From: Trifolium pratense
Taxonomy: Eukaryota; Streptophyta; Magnoliopsida; Fabales; Fabaceae
DNA: 64,000 nt
Direction of reading: 5' to 3'
Assembly (NCBI RefSeq): GCF_020283565.1
Contig: NC_060062.1
Coordinates: forward strand, 54,272,439 to 54,336,438
In this document: positions 58,193-64,000 of the stretch, piece by piece
Layout of the letters: each line of letters opens with the position of its first letter
Numbering within the stretch: position 1 is the first letter of the stretch
Notes under the pieces: generated by a model
The model's database searches: none
Seen by the model: only the letters and a program-made list of their open reading frames with translations
Told to the model about the DNA's origin: nothing
Program-made: the position numbers and the translations under genes

Positions 58193-58618
58193 AAGAACAA
58201 GCATAAGACTCACCTAAAATCAACAAAACTCGCATCTTTTTCTTTTTAACAAATATATATAAATTGACACAAATACTGTGAAAACTGAAGAATTTTACAT
58301 ATACAAAAAAGATATACATAATCAAAAGTCTGTGTAAGACAATGAACAAAATCAAGTTCAACAAGAATTTAATTAAGAATATCCAAAGTGAATCAAGATA
58401 ATTTAAGATAATTCAAGATAATTCAAGCAAACTCAAAATATTGCTGGAGCAATATATAAGGAGATCACTTCTAAGATCAAAAGTTCTTACAACCTCTTAT
58501 ATAAAAGAAAAAATTGAGTAATTACATAAAATGGATGAAATCAAACTTTTTTTTTGCCACATCAAATGCCAAATACAACACACATACAAAAAAAAAAAAA
58601 AACAGACACAACTTTTGC
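58193..58618. other. 3' flank of the lectin receptor kinase
   Basis: AT-rich with an AAGATAATTCAAGATAATTC-type short repeat near 58399. Probably the 3' untranslated region and downstream sequence of the kinase gene. Confidence 0.5.
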
Positions 58619-60616
58619 CTACAATAGAGATTTTCTAGACCCAGCTGACAATGATGAATAAGTAGATGATCCTTTAGTTGTGTTTGTAAGACCATCAGAA
58701 GTATAAGAAAATCTACACATCTCCATAGGAGGTGCAAAATACATAGGCACAGGTAATTTTGAAGGAAGATTAGGCAAATTAGCTTCAAAATTCAAAACAT
58801 TAATCACTTGCCTAATAGAAGGCCTCATAGTAAAATCAGGATGACAACACCATAATCCAATAATCATCAAATACTTCATTTGCTTTTCATCATATTCCAA
58901 ATTTAACCCTCTATCAACACCTTCAAATAATTCACCTTTACCATATAACTCCCAAATCCATTCCACAAGCCTAACTTTCTTAGCCTCTTCTTTTGGTTCA
59001 ATAGATCTTCTACCACTTACTATTTCAAGTGCAACAACACCAAAACTATAAACATCAGATTCTTTACTTGATTTTCCAGTAGTAACACATTCAGGTGCTA
59101 AATATCCCATAGTACCTGCCAAAACAGTTGTTTGTGAACCAAGTTCATGATCCACTAATCTTGCAAGACCAAAATCACCTAACTTGGAGTTAAAATTTGC
59201 ATCTAACATAACATTACTTGATTTAATATCTCTATGAACCACACATTGTTCCCACTCTTCATGTAAATAAAGAAGTGATGATGCTAAGCCTAATGCTATT
59301 TTGTACCTTAAATTCCAACTTAGCATAACCCCTTTTCCAAATAAATGAAAATCAAGACTTCCATTAAGCATATATTCATAAACAAGTAATAGCTCATTTT
59401 TTTCATGACACCAACCTAATAATTGAACCAAATTTCTATGTCTTAATTTGCTTATTATTCTTACTTCTGATATGTATTCTTTTTTACCTTGTCTTGACCC
59501 TTTTGAAACCCTTTTCACAGCCACTTCAAATTTTTTGTTGGTTTTTCCAATTATGCCCTTATAAACACCTCCAAATCCTCCTTCTCCAAGTTTCCCTTTT
59601 TCATCAAAACCATTTGTTGCATTGCTTAGTACTTTGTAGGTGAATTTTTTTGGACCAGTTCCTCTCTCAAATTCAGCTTCATCTATTGAACCATCAACAT
59701 CTCTATTATTGTCCATTTTACCCCTATATAACCCATTTCTTTTTCTCCATAAAGTGAACCATAACAAACATACAAAACAAGTTATAAAACCAAAACCAGC
59801 ACTTAAACTAACTCCTATAACAACCTTGCTATTTTTTTTGCCATTACCATTTTCCATAGTTGAATTGAATGACCAAGATAGAATGTTGTGTATTTCAATC
59901 CATTGACCTGTAGCAGCTGAAAAACCAACCCTAACATATTCAGGTAAAACTTCACTCAAATCAATAACATGTGAAAGACTTGAGTTTCCTTGAAAAGTTG
60001 GATTCTTAGCATAAGTAAGAAAAACAGTAAGGTTTTTTGTTGTTGAGTTATATGAAATCCAAGCATTCGCAATCGAACCGTTTTTCATGTTACTCTTCCA
60101 AGAAACATTTTGAACCGATTGAATCGAATTAACATTGATTCCAACATGATCATGTTTTGGATCCCAATCATTCGAAAAACTATCAAACTCAACAGCTACT
60201 ATTTGGTTTTTGCTAGTGTTTAATGCAGAGTCCGAGCTGAATAAACCAAGGTAACCACCCGAGGAGTTCATCGGGATTTCGGATTGAAAAGGAGCGATGA
60301 AGAACGATATACCATCACCGGTCTGCGAAGAATTAACGGCTTTCATAACAAAGGAGAAATGAGTTGTGAAATCAGTTAGCTCTTTTGTTTTTTTGTCGTA
60401 AAGCTTCACCGGTTGGTCAAATGAAGCACGACCGACGCTGCTTGTGATTGGGCCGTCGAGTTGGTTTTTTGTTAGCTGAAGAACATTGTTTGATGAAAAT
60501 GCATCACCTTGGAATTTTATTAGATATAAGTTTGAGGGAAAGTTAGAGAAGTTGAAGGAAATTGAGTATGCAGGATTAAAGAGTGCATAGAACAAAGTAA
60601 AAATTATGATTAACAT
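58619..60616 (-). CDS. L-type lectin-domain receptor-like kinase
   Basis: An intronless 665-residue plasma-membrane receptor kinase. Order: signal peptide (about 1-18, LIIIFTLFYALFNPAYS); legume-lectin domain (about 19-255) with the metal-site segment VEFDSFSNDWDPKHDHVGIN (Glu143, Asp145, Asp152); transmembrane helix (about 265-290, VVIGVSLSAGFGFITCFVCL); Ser/Thr kinase (about 338-610). Kinase motifs are complete: GEGGFGGVY (344-352), Lys368 in VAVKRV, HRDIKSSN (461-468, catalytic Asp463), DFG (481-483), APE (508-510). The RD motif is present, so it should be an active kinase. The juxtamembrane region (IDEAEFERGTGPKKFTYKVL) is like Arabidopsis LecRK clade IX; this is inference. Such kinases act in defence, wall-membrane adhesion and symbiosis-related signalling; the ligand is unknown. 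Confidence 0.96.
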   Translation of the reverse strand: MLIIIFTLFYALFNPAYSISFNFSNFPSNLYLIKFQGDAFSSNNVLQLTKNQLDGPITSSVGRASFDQPVKLYDKKTKELTDFTTHFSFVMKAVNSSQTGDGISFFIAPFQSEIPMNSSGGYLGLFSSDSALNTSKNQIVAVEFDSFSNDWDPKHDHVGINVNSIQSVQNVSWKSNMKNGSIANAWISYNSTTKNLTVFLTYAKNPTFQGNSSLSHVIDLSEVLPEYVRVGFSAATGQWIEIHNILSWSFNSTMENGNGKKNSKVVIGVSLSAGFGFITCFVCLLWFTLWRKRNGLYRGKMDNNRDVDGSIDEAEFERGTGPKKFTYKVLSNATNGFDEKGKLGEGGFGGVYKGIIGKTNKKFEVAVKRVSKGSRQGKKEYISEVRIISKLRHRNLVQLLGWCHEKNELLLVYEYMLNGSLDFHLFGKGVMLSWNLRYKIALGLASSLLYLHEEWEQCVVHRDIKSSNVMLDANFNSKLGDFGLARLVDHELGSQTTVLAGTMGYLAPECVTTGKSSKESDVYSFGVVALEIVSGRRSIEPKEEAKKVRLVEWIWELYGKGELFEGVDRGLNLEYDEKQMKYLMIIGLWCCHPDFTMRPSIRQVINVLNFEANLPNLPSKLPVPMYFAPPMEMCRFSYTSDGLTNTTKGSSTYSSLSAGSRKSLL

Positions 60617-60923
60617 TGAAGATAAGGTATTTTTGGGTTGATTATAGTGTGAAGAATATGTGATGATAGCTATGGGTGGATCAGTGGATGCAAGGTTGAG
60701 GAGGGATTGAAGATGAGAATAATGGTGATGTTGCCAATGTTTAGTTCAAGTGTTCAACTATATGCAACGTAGAATTCAATGTTATGTTAATTAAATTGAT
60801 TTAACTAATATATTTGTGACATTAGCATATGGTCAAGAAAAGTTCTTAGTAGTTAGTAGTTGTAACAAAATACAAATATGAGTGTTAATAATTAGTATTT
60901 GGACTTGGTCTATACTATAACAT
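60617..60923. other. Upstream region of the lectin kinase
   Basis: Presumed promoter, bounded upstream by a foldback element. No clear TATA box stood out. Confidence 0.4.
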
Positions 60924-61328
60924 GGCTTTGGCTAACATGGAAGACTTCATCAAGTCTTCCATGGTGCACAAGTTGCCCATATTATTATAACGAATACGAA
61001 TTTTACAAAATCGATCGTTGGATTGAAAGTTTATATCGTATAGATCATCCATAATTTTTAAAAAAAAAAATCGAAAATCGTTTGATATGTTATTGAGACC
61101 AATCAAGATTAACGGTATACAATAAAAACTCATAAACCGTTAATTTTGATGGGTCTCAATAACATATCAAACGATTTTCGATTTTTTTAAAATAAATTAT
61201 GGATGATCTATACAATATAAATTTTCAATCCAACGGTCGATTTTGTAAAATTCGTATTCGTTATAATAATATGAGCAACTTGTGCACCATGGAAGACTTC
61301 ATCAAGTCTTCCATGTTAGAATTGGCCC
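60924..61328. mobile_element. Foldback MITE with terminal hairpins, about 405 bp
   Basis: About 190-base inverted arms. Each end carries the same perfect hairpin (GGAAGACTT/AAGTCTTCC around CATC). Inside are TGGTGCACAAGTTG, ACGAATACGAATTTTACAAA and GAAAGTTTATATCGTATAGA, then ATCGTTTGATATGTTATTGA. It belongs to the same family as 49220-49619 but has an unrelated stem sequence in its hairpins. It lies about 310 bases upstream of the lectin kinase start. Confidence 0.82.
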
Positions 61329-61494
61329 TATAAGTATTACTAAATTATTTAGATAAGCTGACATCAATAATATCCGGACTCCCTAATGTTATCGTCAGCC
61401 ACCACGTTTCGGTTCAGAAACTTTAACTCGATTCTTTTCGGGTGTAGGTGCTTAGAGCGCTATTAGACAAGCTTCCCCGTCCCTTACGACTAAC

Positions 61495-62504
61495 TAGAGC
61501 TGTCAAAAAGGGCCGGGCTATCGGGCCGGCCCATTAGCCCTATTCTTTTACACGGGCCGGGCTTCATAAAAAGGGGGCCGAGCCTTATCGGGCCGGACCA
61601 TATCGGGTCAGGCTTTTTCATGGGCCGTCATGGGCCGGACCACAGGCTTTTGGGCCGGCCCCTTAAAGAATTAAAAAATTATTTAAAAAAATTGTATAAT
61701 CTTTTTATTGTTATATTTTGGTCCTATTTTTATGCATAAATCCATATATAATTTTTTTAATTATTTTTGTTGTTTTATTGTTTTTTGTACAATTACAACG
61801 AAGGATATAAAACTTGGAATATGGTTATTTTAAGCCTATCATCTTTTTATTGTATTTATTTTATATTCTTTTATATTTTTGTTTTTTTTTTTTACTTAAA
61901 TTACAATGGATGAATGAAAGATATAAAACTTGGAATTTGTTTTTTTGTAGTAATAATAATAATAATATGACAAAAAACTTATTGGATTAGAATGAGATTA
62001 TTTGTTAGAGATTTGTTTGTTTGTTTGATGAGGATAAAGAGGAAGATATTGTTATTTGGGAGATTATGTGAGAAAATATAGGGATAAGAATTACCTTCTT
62101 GAAGATTTAGTTGAAAAATATAACATAAATTTAGTAGAATATGTTTTTTTTTTTTCAAAAAAAAAAATATTATGAAAATTAGTGGAAGGAATCAAGGGGT
62201 ATTTCTAGATATATTACTCAAAAGAATCGACACAATACGCCTAGTCGATTGGAATTGAAACAATTCTGTCCCTTTTGTCGCAAACATATGATTCACGCAG
62301 AGATAAAGAAATAGAGAAAATAGATTGCTTGTTTGTGACCCTTAGGAGGTAAATTCTATAAATTATTAAATTGCCCATCGGGCCATGTAGGCTTTTGCTT
62401 ATCGGGCCGGGCTAAGCGGGTTGTGCCATGAAGTTAACGGGCCGGGCTGGGCCGGCCCTTTTATTTGACCGGCCCCCTCCAGGCCGGCCCATTTGACAGC
62501 TCTA
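61495..62504. mobile_element. Non-autonomous hAT-type element, 1010 bp
   Basis: Ends TAGAGCTGTCAAA and TTTGACAGCTCTA (perfect), flanked by the 8-bp duplication CGACTAAC (61487-61494 and 62505-62512). The subterminal zones repeat GGGCCGGGC/GGCCGGCCC. The interior is AT-rich, with a segment also found in the 6236-8310 element, and it carries the end of plastid rpl33 (62186-62314). No transposase. Confidence 0.93.
62186..62314 (+). pseudogene. rpl33: Plastid rpl33 3' fragment (ribosomal protein L33) inside hAT
   Basis: An open stretch of 42 codons plus TAG matches the C-terminal two thirds of chloroplast ribosomal protein L33: [20 protein letters not shown], then [20 protein letters not shown], then KK. 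The CPFC zinc-type pair is kept and there is no stop or frameshift. The first third (start codon and the first Cys pair) is missing and the upstream bases no longer match. It cannot make a complete L33. Plastid-derived DNA in the nucleus is common, but here it sits inside a transposon. Confidence 0.85.
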
Positions 62505-62978
62505 CGACTAACCCATGTGCAAGTGTCGTTCACATTTAACGTTTCCCCACTTCGGCATTCAAAGTTCTCATTTGAATATTTGTTACAACCACCAAAATCT
62601 GCACTGACAACCGCTCCGCCCAGGCTCATGCACCGGGTTTTGCAGCGACCACCGCACCCTCCTACTCAGCAGGGCTTGGCCCTTGCCACAAAGACCGGAC
62701 GTAGGTCGCGCGCTTTAGCGCCGTCCATTTTTGGAGTTTGTTGATTCGGCAGCTGAGTTGTTACACACTCGTTATCAGATTTTGACTTCCATGACCACCG
62801 TCCTACTGTCTTAATCGACCAACACCCTTTATGGGGTCTAGGTTAGTGCACAACCAGGCACGTCGTCGTACCTATTTAAAGTTTGAGAATAAGTCAAGGG
62901 CGTTACGCATCCGATACCTCTGATCATTAACTTTATCCAATAAAACTCACCCTCGAGCTGCAGCTATCATGAGGGAAA

Positions 62979-63659
62979 AATCCACTTACATTTTTTGCTT
63001 ATATGATTTATGACTTTACGATGTACTATTACTTAAAAATGGTTCAAATTTTTTACCATGACCAATGTTGTTGCATGTGAGTAGATTCGTACACACGATA
63101 TTATTTAATCTTATGAGTTATGAGTTATGACTAAGGTTATGATCGAATTGATGGGTCGGTAAACGATATTAATGCCTTAAATTTTAATTTTAATTAATTA
63201 TATTTGTTGAATCAACATCGATTAATTAAGGACGAGGAAGACTCAAACTTCCACTTAAAGTTAAGGATTTTTAATGATGTTCTGAATAACTGTATAAGCA
63301 CATTGGATACTTCCCCATCTCTTTTATACGACAAATGCTTAATGAATATACAAACACTTCCCACTCAGCCCTTAGACTTTATGTTAAGTGATGTAACGAA
63401 GCAGAGTGTTGTTTTTAATAAATCAAAGTCGTCTGAATTTGCAAGATAGAAGGAGGACATAAAAGACATATAGAAAATGTTAGCATTCGAATAAATAACC
63501 AATCATAGTTCAACTCTCTATAATATCTTTTAAGTTCATAGGCTCAACCGGCCGGCACTTTCTATGATTTGAGTTTTTTATGGAGTTCATATTATGGAGG
63601 CCGGTACAATACTATAAAATTGATTTGTGTATGATAAAATTTATTTCCAATTATAAATT
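62979..63659. other. Intergenic, no gene seen
   Basis: AT-rich. An 81-codon frame at 63204-63449 matches no family I recognise and is probably chance. Confidence 0.5.
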
Positions 63660-63836
63660 GGGTCATGTTAACTTGTGCTCTAAGGGCACATGTTAAGCTA
63701 CCTAAAAATAGAAATATATAGTATTTAATGATACAAAGAATTTAATGCTTAGAGAATTGAATACAACAAGTTCAATAAATATTTTTCACATTTATCTTCT
63801 TAACATGTGCCTTAAGAACACAAGTTAACATTCTCC
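63660..63836. mobile_element. Mutator-type MITE, 177 bp, perfect 9-bp TSD
   Basis: Flanked by TTATAAATT (63651-63659 and 63837-63845). It starts GGGTCATGTTAACTTGTGC and ends CACAAGTTAACATTCTCC. Each end holds an 11-bp hairpin with one mismatch (TTAACTTGTGC/GCACATGTTAA at left). Same family as 40188-40373 and 1167-1276. Confidence 0.9.
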
Positions 63837-64000
63837 TTATAAATTTAAGTTAAATCCCCTTAATTTTTATAATAACAAGTTTGACTTTATAATTTTAGTC
63901 TCTTTTGCAAAACGGTAATTTTGACCAAGTCAATACAAACGTCGATAGTCACTTAAGTGATTCACATGTTACGGCAGCATGTCTTACCACATGTGATTAT

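Larger units (their letters stand above)
61375..62978 (-). pseudogene. Decayed 25S rRNA gene fragment, split by a hAT element
   Basis: 61375-61494 and 62505-62978 match the reverse complement of plant 25S rRNA as I remember it: CCGGACTCCCTAATGTTATC, ACCCATGTGCAAGTG, CATTTGAATATTTGTTAC, GGTTTTGCAGCGACCACCGC, GGTCGCGCGCTTTAGCGCC, CTTAATCGACCAACACCCTT, TATTTAAAGTTTGAGAATAA. Compared with that memory many C/G positions have become T/A, and a block after the CCAACACCC stretch is missing, so it is not functional. The element at 61495-62504 interrupts it between 'ACGACTAAC' and 'CCATGTG', which are contiguous in rRNA. Confidence 0.88.

Noticed and set aside
61375..62978. Functional 25S rRNA gene
   Set aside because: Interrupted by a transposon, with missing blocks and many changes.

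Overview
The window is a stretch of plant nuclear chromosome: AT-rich, with widely spaced genes, an intron-containing gene split by transposons, plant-only families (Dof, PLS-type PPR, L-type lectin receptor kinase, rhamnogalacturonan lyase) and many plant transposable elements. The tRNA-derived SINEs, the 'CTCCCTCCGGTCC' MITEs and the general texture suggest a papilionoid legume of the Medicago/Trifolium type. That species guess is inference from memory, not from a search.

Four genes look intact. (1) A Dof zinc-finger transcription factor, minus strand, 12982-14052. (2) A PLS/E-class pentatricopeptide repeat protein, plus strand, 25272-27224. (3) A secreted rhamnogalacturonan lyase (polysaccharide lyase family 4), minus strand, 34780-45847. 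I rebuilt it exon by exon: 16 exons whose phases all agree, giving 687 residues. (4) An L-type lectin receptor kinase, minus strand, 58619-60616. They are unrelated single genes and not a pathway cluster. A few exon-like fragments at 31680-34426 may be the remains of a starch-related coiled-coil gene.

Most of the rest is mobile DNA, and several insertions can be bounded by their target-site duplications. 1-5040 holds Ty1/copia relics and a LINE tail split by a hAT element. 6236-8310 is a long-terminal-inverted-repeat element. 16800-18050 holds two MITEs and a SINE. 18180-22389 is a 5'-truncated LINE containing a 2.2 kb solo LTR. 23355-23906 is another truncated LINE. 24672-25170 is a foldback element directly upstream of the PPR start codon. 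28064-31315 is a very young LTR retroelement with identical 279-bp LTRs and one 822-codon mosaic reading frame. The lyase introns hold at least eight mobile insertions. 48000-52750 is a mosaic of foldback, hAT and long-TIR elements. 55919-56585 and 57284-58181 are truncated LINEs. 61375-62978 is a decayed 25S rDNA fragment split by a hAT element that itself carries the end of plastid rpl33.

The most unusual pattern is structural. Several element types here carry short hairpins whose stem sequences differ from copy to copy while staying self-complementary. The clearest cases are an array of eight hairpins inside the solo LTR (20734-21053) and the terminal hairpins of a foldback family (48284-48462, 49220-49619, 60924-61328). 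Either the RNA or DNA fold is selected, or a copying mechanism such as template switching keeps repairing the palindromes.
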